From: Companilactobacillus suantsaicola
GTDB lineage: Bacteria; Bacillota; Bacilli; Lactobacillales; Lactobacillaceae
Assembly: GCF_004745525.1 (NCBI RefSeq)
Contig: NZ_RKLY01000004.1
Coordinates: 47,349-111,348, forward strand
Reading direction: 5' to 3'
DNA length: 64,000 nucleotides
Of the stretch, positions 52,491 through 61,280 are shown in pieces. The notes under the pieces were generated by a model that saw only the letters and a list, made by a program, of their open reading frames with translations, was not told where the DNA came from and searched no databases. The translations under genes and the position numbers were made by a program. Each line of letters opens with the position of its first letter. Position 1 is the first letter of the stretch.

Positions 52491-53203
52491 AAGGTTTCCT
52501 CAGCTTTCAAAAAGACTTCTTCAACCGTTTTTACTTGATATTTTTCTTTTAACTTCTCCGGTTGGTCAAATTCAATGATCTTTCCATCCATTAAGAGTGC
52601 TACTTCATCTGTTAACTCAGCTTCACTCATCACGTGGGTCGTTACTAAGATAGTCATCCCTTGATCACGCAATCTTTGTAACTCTGACCAAATCTTCTTG
52701 CGCAGTGCTGGATCGACTCCGACTGTCGGTTCATCCAAAATCAAGATTTGATTATCCCCTAAAAGTGCAATTGCTAACGACAGACGACGTTTCATTCCTC
52801 CTGAGTAATTAATCACTCGCTTATCTAAAGCATCTGATAAGTCAACTACTTCGGCGATATGGTCAATAAGACTCGTCGCATGATGTAATTTCTTCATTCC
52901 CGCAAAGAATTTCAAATTCTCTAATCCAGTCAACTGTTCATATAAGGCGTCACTCTGAGCCATATAACCGATTTTATTAAGTAACGACCGATTAGGCATC
53001 TGCTTTCCTAAAAGCTTCGTACTACCACTATCTGGTAACTCCATCCCTAAAATAATCTTAATGATAGTAGATTTCCCGGCTCCCGATGGTCCAATCAAAC
53101 CAATAATTTTCGCATTTGCAATCTGCAAGTTGATATCATTTAAAACTGTCTGAGCAGCAAATTTCTTCATCAAATGACTAATTTCAATTACATTCTGACC
53201 CAA
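52487..53203 (-). CDS. ABC transporter ATP-binding protein
   Basis: A 238-residue ATPase for the adjacent ABC-2 permease. Walker A GPSGAGKST, signature YSGGMKRRLSLA, Walker B ILILDEPTVGVDP and the switch TTHVMSEAE are all intact. The TTG start is 6 bp after GAGGA. First gene of the operon; the palindrome at 53225-53240 lies in its leader. Confidence 0.95.
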   Translation of the reverse strand: MGQNVIEISHLMKKFAAQTVLNDINLQIANAKIIGLIGPSGAGKSTIIKIILGMELPDSGSTKLLGKQMPNRSLLNKIGYMAQSDALYEQLTGLENLKFFAGMKKLHHATSLIDHIAEVVDLSDALDKRVINYSGGMKRRLSLAIALLGDNQILILDEPTVGVDPALRKKIWSELQRLRDQGMTILVTTHVMSEAELTDEVALLMDGKIIEFDQPEKLKEKYQVKTVEEVFLKAEETL

Positions 53204-53224
53204 AAGACATCCTCTTTTCTTCAG

Positions 53225-53240
53225 GTGAGTGTTTACTCAC
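53225..53240. promoter_or_regulatory. Probable TetR operator before the ABC-2 operon
   Basis: GTGAGT-GTTT-ACTCAC is a perfect 6-bp inverted repeat with 4-bp spacer, 22 bp before the ATPase start. Such palindromes bind TetR dimers and the operon encodes a TetR protein. Confidence 0.7.
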
Positions 53241-53269
53241 TTTTGATAATTTAAGTATAATACTGGATA

Positions 53270-53308
53270 AAAAAATGTCGAGCTAATTTTTCTAGCCCGA
53301 CATTTTTT
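53270..53308. terminator. Bidirectional terminator near ogt
   Basis: Stem AAAAAATGTCG / CGACATTTTTT (53270-53280 with 53298-53308) with an additional inner AGCTA pairing. It ends ogt on the minus strand. Confidence 0.85.
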
Positions 53309-53314
53309 CTAAGT

Positions 53315-53803
53315 TTAATTTTTTTCTAGTTGCAATAACGATTGCTTCATTTCCAGACCACCACGATAACCGCCTAAACGATTATCCTTAGTCAAAACCC
53401 GATGACAAGGTACTACGATCAACAAAGGATTCTTTCCAATTGCCGAACCGACAGCCCGAACTGAATTAGGACGACCGATTGCCTGAGCAATTTGCGTATA
53501 ACTTCTCGTTTGACCATAAGGAATCTCTAGCAATTGTTTCCAAACCGCTTTTTGAAAGTCAGTACCGTGGAATTCAAATGGTATCGTAAAAGTAGTTCTC
53601 TGACGATTGAAATATTCTTTCAATTGCTTTTGATATTTCTCTAAACCTGTTTTTACTTCAACTATTTGAGAATTTGGAAAAAACTCAATCAACTCACTGA
53701 CTCCTTTATCCCAGGAACCAACGAATTGCAAAGAATCGTTATTGCCGGCAATAATATATTGATGATTTTTGAAACTAAACGATTGGTATTTAATCGCTTC
53801 CAT
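53315..53803 (-). CDS. ogt: Methylated-DNA-protein cysteine methyltransferase
   Basis: Suicide repair protein that takes methyl groups from O6-methylguanine. The ATG at 53803 follows AAAGGAG. The 162-residue protein has a short N-terminal domain and the catalytic domain with GTDFQKAVWKQLLEIPYG, the helix-turn-helix around RAVGSAIGKNPLLI, and the acceptor motif PCHRVL. Monocistronic between two hairpins. Confidence 0.96.
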   Translation of the reverse strand: MEAIKYQSFSFKNHQYIIAGNNDSLQFVGSWDKGVSELIEFFPNSQIVEVKTGLEKYQKQLKEYFNRQRTTFTIPFEFHGTDFQKAVWKQLLEIPYGQTRSYTQIAQAIGRPNSVRAVGSAIGKNPLLIVVPCHRVLTKDNRLGGYRGGLEMKQSLLQLEKN

Positions 53804-53829
53804 TATGTTCTCCTTTTCTAGTGACAAAA

Positions 53830-53856
53830 AAAGCAAGTCCTATTTGAACTTGCTTT
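53830..53856 (-). terminator. Terminator of the EIIC/small membrane gene unit
   Basis: Stem AAAGCAAGT / ACTTGCTTT (53830-53838 with 53848-53856), T7 run on the minus strand. Confidence 0.8.
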
Positions 53857-53867
53857 CTTATGGTGTT

Positions 53868-54137
53868 TTATATCTTTGACTTTATTAGCCACTCATGTTG
53901 TTCAATCATAAAGTTTAGTGCAAAAACGGAACACAATACATAGAGAATAATTGAAATCACACTATTCAAATGTGGGAACAAAGCTTTGGGGATTATAACA
54001 ACTAAAAAGGCTGCCGTAGCCCAAATCCAACGATTAATTTTTACACCATGGGCTTTGATCCATTTAAGAAATCTCGTACAAAAGAATAGTAATGCTATAA
54101 AAGCAACAAAAGTTAAAAACCAGTAAAGATAAGTCAT
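53868..54137 (-). CDS. Small membrane protein, 89 residues, after the PTS EIIC
   Basis: Not recognised. Three hydrophobic segments at about 4-24, 37-55 and 60-80. AAGAGGTG precedes the ATG. It lies 22 bp after the EIIC gene and before a terminator, so it is the last gene of the EIIC transcript. A role with the permease is possible but unproven. Confidence 0.65.
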   Translation of the reverse strand: MTYLYWFLTFVAFIALLFFCTRFLKWIKAHGVKINRWIWATAAFLVVIIPKALFPHLNSVISIILYVLCSVFALNFMIEQHEWLIKSKI

Positions 54138-54159
54138 AAAAGCACCTCTTTTAATCTAA

Positions 54160-55491
54160 TTAAGCGTTAGCTGTTTCTGTGTTAGCGTCAGTATTTTCTG
54201 CATCTTCAGCAGCTTTATCTTCATTTTCTGTTTCAAGCATATGTTTATCATAAGCCTTAACAAATGGATAGTAAATAACTGTAGCAACTATCAAGTTAAA
54301 GACGATCAAGACGATTACACGCCAGTCATTACCGGCTGATAGATAACCACCAATTGGAGCAGGCAATGTCCAAGCTGGGATCGTGGTGAAACCATTGACC
54401 CAACCGGCCTTAACAACCAAGTAACTAATTGTAGTTAATACTAATGGAACAACGTTGAATGGAATAAACATATAAGGGTTTAACATCATTGGAGCACCGA
54501 AGATCATAGGCTCATTAATGTTAAAAATACCAGGAATAATTGAGAAACGTCCAACTTCTTTTAAGAATTTAGACTTACATACTACTAAGAACAAGAAAGC
54601 AACAACTACAGTAGCACCGGCACCACCAATTGTAACAGTCCATTGATAAAATTGTTCTGGTGCGATATATGGTAAGTGAGTAGCTGAAGTACCGTCTGCT
54701 AAAGCTTTGGCGTTACCATCCAACATAATCAACCATAGAGGTCTTACAGCTGAACCAACAATACTCATACCATGAATACCAAATGACCACAAAATGTGAA
54801 TGAAGAACATTGGTAGCAAGGCACCTAACAAGTTATTACCAAGAATATTTGTTAGTGGTTGGAATAATTTCAATAATAGTCCATTAACATCAATGTTGGC
54901 GATATCACGGATAATCCAAACTGATGTTAAAATAACAGCTCCGGGAATCAAAGCCTCAAAACTACGAGCAACTGCGGGTGGAACTTGTTCAGGCATTTTA
55001 ATTGTAATGTGATGATTCGTGAAGAAACGATAAATTTCAACAGCGAAAATCATTGCTAAGATACCTGAGAACATACCTGAAGCACCCAATGAATTCATTG
55101 GTAGAACAAATCCAAGTGGAGCACTCTTTGGTGTCAAAATATTAACTGGAACTTGTAACATGAAGAATGCACCTAGAGATAAAATACCTCCGGTTACAGC
55201 ATCCAACTTGTATGACTTTGCCAAGTCAGAACCCATAACGAATGTTGCATAGATTGACATCAAGCCCATTGTGATACGGTAAGGCAATACGATCGTATTT
55301 GTATATGGTGCCAGAGCATTTTTCCATGCATCAACTGGCAAGTTTACGAATACCATGAAAAATGTACCAATTAGAACCAAGGACAACGTAGAAACAACAC
55401 CGTTACGAATAGCTAGCAAATGACGTTGCGATCCAATTTTGGCCATAGGTGGGACGACTTTATCTTCCACCACTTTCATAAATTTATCCAT
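54160..55491 (-). CDS. PTS EIIC permease, lactose/cellobiose family, in the MurNAc region
   Basis: A 443-residue permease with about ten helices. The ATG at 55491 follows GAGGGGTG; an in-frame GTG at 55503 overlaps that site. Motifs are IKMPEQVPPAVARSFEALIPG, FGIHGMS and NINEPMIFGAPMMLNPYMF. The C-terminal tail is long and rich in Glu, Asp, Ala and Asn. No EIIB is encoded nearby and the only EIIA (60611) is of the glucose type. Gene context suggests a peptidoglycan-derived amino sugar such as MurNAc-GlcNAc; this differs from the usual MurP (glucose family) route. Confidence 0.9.
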   Translation of the reverse strand: MDKFMKVVEDKVVPPMAKIGSQRHLLAIRNGVVSTLSLVLIGTFFMVFVNLPVDAWKNALAPYTNTIVLPYRITMGLMSIYATFVMGSDLAKSYKLDAVTGGILSLGAFFMLQVPVNILTPKSAPLGFVLPMNSLGASGMFSGILAMIFAVEIYRFFTNHHITIKMPEQVPPAVARSFEALIPGAVILTSVWIIRDIANIDVNGLLLKLFQPLTNILGNNLLGALLPMFFIHILWSFGIHGMSIVGSAVRPLWLIMLDGNAKALADGTSATHLPYIAPEQFYQWTVTIGGAGATVVVAFLFLVVCKSKFLKEVGRFSIIPGIFNINEPMIFGAPMMLNPYMFIPFNVVPLVLTTISYLVVKAGWVNGFTTIPAWTLPAPIGGYLSAGNDWRVIVLIVFNLIVATVIYYPFVKAYDKHMLETENEDKAAEDAENTDANTETANA

Positions 55492-55523
55492 AAAAAAATT
55501 CACCCCTCTAAAAAGATTGTTTT

Positions 55524-55537
55524 TGTATCCGTTTCCA
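55524..55537 (-). promoter_or_regulatory. cre-like site before the EIIC gene
   Basis: On the minus strand TGGAAACGGATACA matches 12 of 14 cre positions, 33-46 bp before the EIIC start. CcpA control of this permease is likely. Confidence 0.6.
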
Positions 55538-55618
55538 AAGTTATTGTAACACGGTGAAATTATATTTCAATATAATTTCTAAAAAAGGTGAATTTTTGAT
55601 ATTTATTTTTAAATAAAT

Positions 55619-56479
55619 TTATTTTAGTAATGCTCGTTTGAACTCCTGAATCGCGTCGTGTGAGGCAGTTAGAGCTTTTGAACTCTCAGCAAATGTTTGA
55701 CTGACAAAATAATAAAAAATGACGTCAATAATCATAAATTGGGCCAACAACGAATTAGTAGCCGCAATTCGATTTGGGCTTTCTTTTGGTTGTGAAGTAT
55801 GCACCGCAATATCTGATAATTTGGCTAAATCATTGTTACCAAAGCGAGTTAAAGAAACTAGTTTGATGCCATATTTTTTAGCAAACTTAGCGGCCATCAA
55901 AGCTTCAGGAGATTGACCAGAATTTGAAATCACCCACAAAATGTCCTTTTCGTTAGCATTGACTAACTTAGGAATCAGACCATTTAAGTCATCATCCCCA
56001 ATCGTAGGGAAATTAATTCGATTCCATTTTTGCGAAATATCTTCAGCCGCCAAATGAGATGCACCCACACCAAAAATAAACAAACGGTCAGCCTGTGAAA
56101 TAGCCTTGACTAGTCGTTGAACCTCATCTTCGTTCAGTTGATCTGTTGTTTCTCTGATTGAATCTAAAGCACTAGTCAGTAGTTTTCCCTTAATAGATTT
56201 CAAATTCTCATTTGGTTTGATATCATCATTCATTTTAGGATCCGACTCTTTTTTTGTTAGATCTGATGATAAAAGAATTTTCAAAGTGGTAAAACTATCG
56301 ATATCTAAACTTTTAGTCAGTCTAATAACTGACGCCGGGCTCGAACCTGATTCTTTAGCTAGTTGGGCCGCCGTCATTTGAATAGTTTTCTCTGGATTAT
56401 TTAAAATAAACGTTGCTACCTTACTCTCTGCTGTTGATAACTCCGATTGTGTATTCAGTATTCGACCCTTGACTGACAT
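55619..56479 (-). CDS. murR: RpiR/MurR family transcriptional regulator
   Basis: A 286-residue RpiR protein: N-terminal helix-turn-helix (TAAQLAKESGSSPASVIRLT around 37-56) and a C-terminal SIS sugar-phosphate domain (FIFGVGASHLAAEDIS; LWVISNSGQSPEALMAAKFA). MurR proteins use MurNAc-6-phosphate as ligand. It follows murQ by 66 bp and precedes the EIIC gene, which supports this role. The ligand is inferred from family and context. Confidence 0.88.
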   Translation of the reverse strand: MSVKGRILNTQSELSTAESKVATFILNNPEKTIQMTAAQLAKESGSSPASVIRLTKSLDIDSFTTLKILLSSDLTKKESDPKMNDDIKPNENLKSIKGKLLTSALDSIRETTDQLNEDEVQRLVKAISQADRLFIFGVGASHLAAEDISQKWNRINFPTIGDDDLNGLIPKLVNANEKDILWVISNSGQSPEALMAAKFAKKYGIKLVSLTRFGNNDLAKLSDIAVHTSQPKESPNRIAATNSLLAQFMIIDVIFYYFVSQTFAESSKALTASHDAIQEFKRALLK

Positions 56480-56545
56480 GACCTCATCCTCTTTTCTATT
56501 TTTTCATTTTAAAAAAATAAGGTGACAAATACTCACCTTAAAAAA

Positions 56546-57442
56546 TTAACGTAAACTTTGAACTGCTTTTGCAATAAATCCATCATTCTTATCCAAGGCA
56601 TCGTTAGCCGCCTCAAAGTTACAGTCTCCAATAATCATCACTATGGCAACTTTTGGTTGATGGTTTGATAATTCATAATACTTCGTTGCTTCTGTTCTTG
56701 AAACACCGGTAGCTTCTGCAATAATTCTCTGAGCCCGATCAACTAGTTTAATATTAGTTGGTTTAACATCAACCATCAAGTTACCATAAACTTTACCCAG
56801 TTTAATCATACTAGTAGTCGAAATCATATTTAGGATCAACTTTTCTGCAGTTCCAGCTTTCATTCTTGTAGAACCAGTTACGACTTCAGGACCCACTACT
56901 GCCTCGATTGCAATATCTGCGTGTTGACTAATTAAGGCATCTTGATTACAAGATAAAGCTCCAGTCTTGGCACCTATACTTTTAGCGTAATCCAATCCCC
57001 CAATGACATAGGGCGTCGTTCCACTGGCTGCAATTCCTAAGACAAAGTCATTTTCACTGAGTTCATGATCTTCTAAATCTTTTTGACCTTCTTCTTTTGA
57101 ATCTTCAGCTCCTTCAACTGCATCAGTAACTGCCTTTTTCCCTCCGGCAATCAATCCTTGAACTAACTCGGGACTGGTTCCAAAAGTTGGCACACATTCA
57201 GCCGCATCCAAAATACCTAAACGACCACTAGTTCCAGCACCAGTATAAAAGAGACGGCCGCCCTTCTTTAAGCAATCGACAACTGTATCAACGACTTTAC
57301 TAATAGCATTCATTACTTCTGAATCACCAATTACTTTGGGGACTGCTTGATCCTGTTTATTGATCACACTCAAAATATCGATAGTGTTCATCGTATCAAT
57401 GTGCATAGTTTCTTTATTACGTGCTTCTGTCATTCTTTTCAT
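56546..57442 (-). CDS. murQ: N-acetylmuramic acid 6-phosphate etherase
   Basis: Cleaves the lactyl ether of MurNAc-6-phosphate to give GlcNAc-6-phosphate and lactate. The 298-residue protein has the N-terminal NKETMHIDTMNTIDILSVIN, the SIS core YTGAGTSGRLGILDAAECVP with the catalytic Glu region EGAEDSKEEGQKD, and GVSRTEATKYYELSNHQPK. All are standard for MurQ. A hexosaminidase or etherase partner (MupG) lies divergently. It is 12 bp after the esterase gene. Confidence 0.97.
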   Translation of the reverse strand: MKRMTEARNKETMHIDTMNTIDILSVINKQDQAVPKVIGDSEVMNAISKVVDTVVDCLKKGGRLFYTGAGTSGRLGILDAAECVPTFGTSPELVQGLIAGGKKAVTDAVEGAEDSKEEGQKDLEDHELSENDFVLGIAASGTTPYVIGGLDYAKSIGAKTGALSCNQDALISQHADIAIEAVVGPEVVTGSTRMKAGTAEKLILNMISTTSMIKLGKVYGNLMVDVKPTNIKLVDRAQRIIAEATGVSRTEATKYYELSNHQPKVAIVMIIGDCNFEAANDALDKNDGFIAKAVQSLR

Positions 57443-57454
57443 TTTTTCGTTCTC

Positions 57455-58192
57455 CTATATTTTCCCTAAAGGTAACCATTCAAAAATTTTTGCTATTTCC
57501 ATATCCCAAAAATCCCAGTTGTGACTGCCGGGCTGTTCATCATAAGTAAGGTTTAAGCCAATGTCTTTTGTTAAAAATTGGGTAAATTTATCACAATCAC
57601 TTTTCATAAAATCATCATTTCCAGTAGCGACATACCACTGTAATGATTTCAGTTGTGTTAAGTCAGCTTTTTTAAACATACTTTCCAGCTGGTATTGACT
57701 TGCTTGATAATCATCAAAAATTGCTTGATAGTCTGGCATAATATCTTGTACCACTTTTAAATTAGTAACTGGAGATATTGTTGCAACGGCGGAAAATTTA
57801 TCCGGAAAGTTAGCTGCCAATTTTAATGCACCATATCCACCCATAGAATTACCCACTAAGTAATTTTCACTAGCTTTTTGACTCAATGGAAAATACCTTT
57901 GCATTTGAGGTATCAATTCCTGTGTCAAATAATCCCAATAGCGAACGTTAAAAGCTGTATTTGTATAAAAACTTCTTTGCATGTCAGGCATAATTACTGC
58001 CACATTGTATTTACTAGCGATTCTTTCCAAACTAGTTTTTCTTAACCAACAAGTTCCATTATCACCTAAACCGTGAAATAACCAGATCACTGGTATTTTT
58101 GCTTGAATTTTTATTTCATCCGGTAAAATAGCGACTACATTAGTTTGATTACTCAATATCTTAGAAGATCTTGCTAAATTTAAAACGGCCAT
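57455..58192 (-). CDS. Alpha/beta-hydrolase esterase in the MurNAc operon
   Basis: A 245-residue esterase of the tributyrin/acetyl-esterase D type. The ATG at 58192 follows AGAGGTAA; a longer frame upstream has no ribosome binding site. The Ser elbow GNSMGGYGALK, an HGLGDNGTCW oxyanion region, Asp in TGNDDF and His in GSHNWDFW form a full triad. No signal peptide. It is the first gene of the murQ operon, so removal of acetyl groups from O-acetylated MurNAc is an attractive role, not yet supported beyond context. Confidence 0.88.
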   Translation of the reverse strand: MAVLNLARSSKILSNQTNVVAILPDEIKIQAKIPVIWLFHGLGDNGTCWLRKTSLERIASKYNVAVIMPDMQRSFYTNTAFNVRYWDYLTQELIPQMQRYFPLSQKASENYLVGNSMGGYGALKLAANFPDKFSAVATISPVTNLKVVQDIMPDYQAIFDDYQASQYQLESMFKKADLTQLKSLQWYVATGNDDFMKSDCDKFTQFLTKDIGLNLTYDEQPGSHNWDFWDMEIAKIFEWLPLGKI

Positions 58193-58337
58193 ATAATTAC
58201 CTCTTTTTCTCCTTATTATCCTAATTATATTTATAAAACAAAAAATCACATTTTTCAATTAAATGTTGAAAAAAAATTTCAAATAAATATAATTAAGAGT
58301 AAGGGCTTACATCAAAAATGTCAAAGGAGATTTTCTT
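58193..58337. promoter_or_regulatory. Divergent control region of the MurNAc genes
   Basis: A 145-bp AT-rich gap between the minus-strand esterase-murQ-murR unit and the plus-strand kinase-mupG unit. It must hold both promoters. GTAAGGGCTTACA at 58300-58312 is a near-palindrome (GTAAG...CTTAC) close to the kinase start and is a candidate binding site for MurR or CcpA. Confidence 0.5.
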
Positions 58338-59228
58338 ATGAGTTACGTAATAGGTATCGACAGCGGTGGAACCCACATCGTTGGTCAAGCTTTTAACGAA
58401 GATAACCAGTTACTTTCGCAAGTTCAAAGTGGACCTGGTAATATTTTTCTCAATGAAGAAGAAACTTTAAAGAATCTTAGTGAAGTAATTGATTCTTTAA
58501 CAACTCAGCACGGTCGTGCTAATTGCAAATACATTCTAATAGGTATCGCTGGCGTTGAAACGAAGGGAAATTCAAAAGAAGTCGCTCAAAGATTGACCGA
58601 AAAGTTCCAAATAAAAACTTATGTGATCAGTGATGCACAGTTAGCACTTTTAAACGGACTGGAAGGAAAAGATGGAACTTTAGTGATTTCTGGAACTGGA
58701 TCAGTCGTTTATGGACGCCAAAATCAGCATATGCTTCGCTTTGGCGGTTGGGGTAACTTACTAGGCGACACCGGTAGTGCTTATAAAATCACGGTTACAG
58801 CCATGAAAATTATGCTTCATCAATATGATTTGGGTAAAACTTCATCACTACAATCTACCCTCCTATCTCAATTAAAAGCACAATCTCCCAAAGAAGCTGT
58901 AAAAAACTTTTATGCCTTAAATCGAAAAGAGATTGCAGCGATTGCACTGGAAATTGCTAAATTAGCAGATAATGATGACCAGGAAGCTATTGAAGTAATC
59001 AAAGAGGAAGCTCTTGCTTTAAGTGACGAAATCATCGGCTTGTTCTCAAGATATCAAGACCAGTATCCAAAGGACATTGCTTTATCAGGATCTGTCTTAG
59101 TTCACAACGCCATTTTCCGTAAGTTTTTGACGGAAAATGTCTTGAAATCTTACCCAGATATCAATGCGTCCGTTGTAGATACTAACAATGCTCGAGGAGC
59201 CATCTTTTGGCCACTATGGAATAAATAA
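58338..59228 (+). CDS. BadF/NagK-type N-acetylglucosamine kinase
   Basis: A 296-residue sugar kinase of the actin-like BadF/BcrA family. Phosphate motifs are GIDSGGTHIVGQAF at the start, LVISGTGSVVYGR in the middle, and DIALSGSVLVHN near the end. Relatives phosphorylate GlcNAc or MurNAc/GlcNAc. It is 17 bp before mupG and follows AAAGGAG. In this context it would phosphorylate the GlcNAc released by MupG; MurNAc kinase activity is an alternative. Confidence 0.88.
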   Translation: MSYVIGIDSGGTHIVGQAFNEDNQLLSQVQSGPGNIFLNEEETLKNLSEVIDSLTTQHGRANCKYILIGIAGVETKGNSKEVAQRLTEKFQIKTYVISDAQLALLNGLEGKDGTLVISGTGSVVYGRQNQHMLRFGGWGNLLGDTGSAYKITVTAMKIMLHQYDLGKTSSLQSTLLSQLKAQSPKEAVKNFYALNRKEIAAIALEIAKLADNDDQEAIEVIKEEALALSDEIIGLFSRYQDQYPKDIALSGSVLVHNAIFRKFLTENVLKSYPDINASVVDTNNARGAIFWPLWNK

Positions 59229-59245
59229 TTAAGGAGTAATTAAAA

Positions 59246-60334
59246 ATGACAATGAGAAAATTAGGTTTATCAATTTATCCTGACCACAGCGATTTTGAAA
59301 AGAACAAGGCATACTTAGAATTAGGTCACAAGTATGGCTTTTCAAGGATTTTTATGAGTATGTTAGAAGTTCAAGGCTCCGTCGAAGAAACGAAGGCTAA
59401 ATACCAAAAGATCGTTGACGTTGGTAATAAATTAGGTTATCAAACAATTATCGATGTTTCTCCAAGAATTTTTGATCAATTACACATTAGTTATGATGAC
59501 CTCGAATTCTTCCATGATCTTCACGTAGCCGGCATCCGACTAGATCAAGGATTCGATGGTGCAACCGAAGCAATGCTTTCTTACAACAAATATGGCTTGA
59601 TCATTGAACTAAATATGAGTAACAATGTTGATTATTTGAATAACATCATTAGTTACCAAGCTAATACATCCCATATCTATGGGTGTCACAATTTCTATCC
59701 TCAAGTGGGAACTGCTTTGCCATATGATTTCTTTATGAAATGTAGTGAAAGATTTAGAAAATTCAATATTCATACTGCTGCTTTTGTGGCCAGTCAAGTT
59801 GGTAATATGGGACCTTGGAATGTTAATGATGGTCTACCTACCCTTGAAATGGATCGTCGTTTACCAATTGAAGTACAAACAAAACATCTATTCGCTTCAA
59901 ATATGATCGATGATGTCATTATTGGAAATGCCTATGCTTCTGAAGAAGAATTGAAAGCAATGTCTAGTTTGAATAGATATCAAGTCGAATTTCATATTAA
60001 TTTTGTACCGGACGTCAATGAGATCGAAAAAACAGTTGCCCTTACTCCACAACACTTTAGACGTGGCGACATGAACAATTTAGTTATTCGCTCGACTATG
60101 CCTCGAGTAACATATAAAGAAGTTCCTAACAAACCACATGATAATGAACAAGAATTTCAACGTGGGGATGTTTTAGTTGGTAACGACGGCTTTGGAATTT
60201 ACAAAAACGAACTACAAATAGTATTACAACCACACAGTGAAGCACGTAAAAATAAAATCGGTAGTATTAGTCCTGACGAACTCATTCTCTTAGACTTTAT
60301 TAAGCCATGGAGTAAGTTCAAATTCTCTGAATAA
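59246..60334 (+). CDS. mupG: MupG-type 6-phospho-N-acetylmuramidase (DUF871)
   Basis: Hydrolyses MurNAc-6-phosphate-GlcNAc to MurNAc-6-phosphate and GlcNAc. The 362-residue protein has the DUF871 layout: a TIM-barrel with LGLSIYPDHSDFEKNKAYLE at the N-terminus, HNFYPQVGTALPYDFF, AAFVASQVGNMGPWNVNDGL, and a C-terminal cyclophilin-like beta domain with NDGFGIYKNELQIV. It is the clearest sign that this cluster salvages muropeptide disaccharide. A hairpin follows. Confidence 0.95.
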   Translation: MTMRKLGLSIYPDHSDFEKNKAYLELGHKYGFSRIFMSMLEVQGSVEETKAKYQKIVDVGNKLGYQTIIDVSPRIFDQLHISYDDLEFFHDLHVAGIRLDQGFDGATEAMLSYNKYGLIIELNMSNNVDYLNNIISYQANTSHIYGCHNFYPQVGTALPYDFFMKCSERFRKFNIHTAAFVASQVGNMGPWNVNDGLPTLEMDRRLPIEVQTKHLFASNMIDDVIIGNAYASEEELKAMSSLNRYQVEFHINFVPDVNEIEKTVALTPQHFRRGDMNNLVIRSTMPRVTYKEVPNKPHDNEQEFQRGDVLVGNDGFGIYKNELQIVLQPHSEARKNKIGSISPDELILLDFIKPWSKFKFSE

Positions 60335-60341
60335 ATTTATT

Positions 60342-60380
60342 CAATAATTTCCTAACAATCTGGGAAATTATTGTTTTTTT
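60342..60380 (+). terminator. Terminator of the kinase-mupG unit
   Basis: An 11-bp stem CAATAATTTCC / GGAAATTATTG (60342-60352 with 60363-60373) followed by T7. Confidence 0.85.
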
Positions 60381-60449
60381 ATTAATCTAGACCACTTTTA
60401 ACCAATTTTTATTGAAATTACACAATGGTAGTTATACTATTAATTAATA

Positions 60450-60463
60450 GTTAAGCGCTTACA
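60450..60463. promoter_or_regulatory. cre-like palindrome before the EIIA gene
   Basis: GTTAAGCGCTTACA matches 12 of 14 cre positions in either orientation, with the strong AAGCGCTT core. It lies about 150 bp before the EIIA start; a short AAGCT/AGCTT hairpin with T-run (60475-60497) and a TATAAT-type box near 60538 follow. Confidence 0.5.
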
Positions 60464-60610
60464 GTGACTCTTTACAAGCTATTATCGAGCTTTTTTAAGG
60501 CTTATTTAAATTATTTTTCACAAGCTTTAAAAACATCTATAATATAACTGTAAAGTTGTAAACATTTTAGTAGAACTCATCTACTGAAAAACTTGAGAGG
60601 AAGATTATAT

Positions 60611-61090
60611 ATGGGGTTGTTCACAAGAAAAAAGATTGATGAATTCGTAGCACCTGCCACAGGTAAGTTGATTCATTTAGATAAAGTCAGTGATCCAGTA
60701 TTCTCACAAAAACTCATGGGAGACGGTTATGCACTCGCACCAACTGAAGACACGATCGTAGCACCAATTGGTGGTGTTATCGGGACAGTCTTCCCTACTA
60801 AACACGCACTGATGATCACAAGTAAACACGGACTAGAAATTATGCTCCACCTTGGTATCGACACAGTTGAGTTAAAAGGCAAACCTTTTGAAATGTTCAT
60901 TAAAGAAGGCGATACCGTTAAAATTGGTCAAAAAATTGCTACAATGGATTTGAAACAAGTTAAAGAAGCCGGTAAAGATACATCCCTAATGACCATTATC
61001 ACTAACTCTGATGAAGTTAAAGAAATGGGCGAATTTGTTGAGAAGGATGTTTTGGCTGGCGATAAAGCAATGGATGTCAGTGTCAATTAA
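60611..61090 (+). CDS. crr: PTS EIIA component, glucose family
   Basis: A 159-residue stand-alone EIIA of the glucose family. The ATG at 60611 is preceded by AGAGGAAG. Phospho-acceptor His80 is in GLEIMLHLGIDTVE and the supporting His65 in PTKHALMI; VAPATGKLI and VAPIGGVI are the domain's paired strands. It can donate phosphate to several glucose-family EIIB partners. Located beside the MurNAc genes but as a separate transcript with its own promoter, so it may serve more than one permease. Confidence 0.95.
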   Translation: MGLFTRKKIDEFVAPATGKLIHLDKVSDPVFSQKLMGDGYALAPTEDTIVAPIGGVIGTVFPTKHALMITSKHGLEIMLHLGIDTVELKGKPFEMFIKEGDTVKIGQKIATMDLKQVKEAGKDTSLMTIITNSDEVKEMGEFVEKDVLAGDKAMDVSVN

Positions 61091-61154
61091 CAAATGATTT
61101 ACAATTCGATTGCCTGAGTTTATGGCATGAATAGAACATAAATTTTTGTACTTA

Positions 61155-61191
61155 AAATCGGTCAGGGTAAATAATTTACCTTGGCCGATTT
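61155..61191 (+). terminator. Terminator of the EIIA gene
   Basis: A 17-bp stem with two G-T pairs (AAATCGGTCAGGGTAAA with TTTACCTTGGCCGATTT), followed by T-rich sequence. Confidence 0.75.
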
Positions 61192-61280
61192 GTTTTAATA
61201 CGTAAAAACTTAGCCTGCTATGCCCTGCTCTTCTTTACAATTCTTTAACTAAGGTATAATAAACTCAGGAGGTGAAGAAA

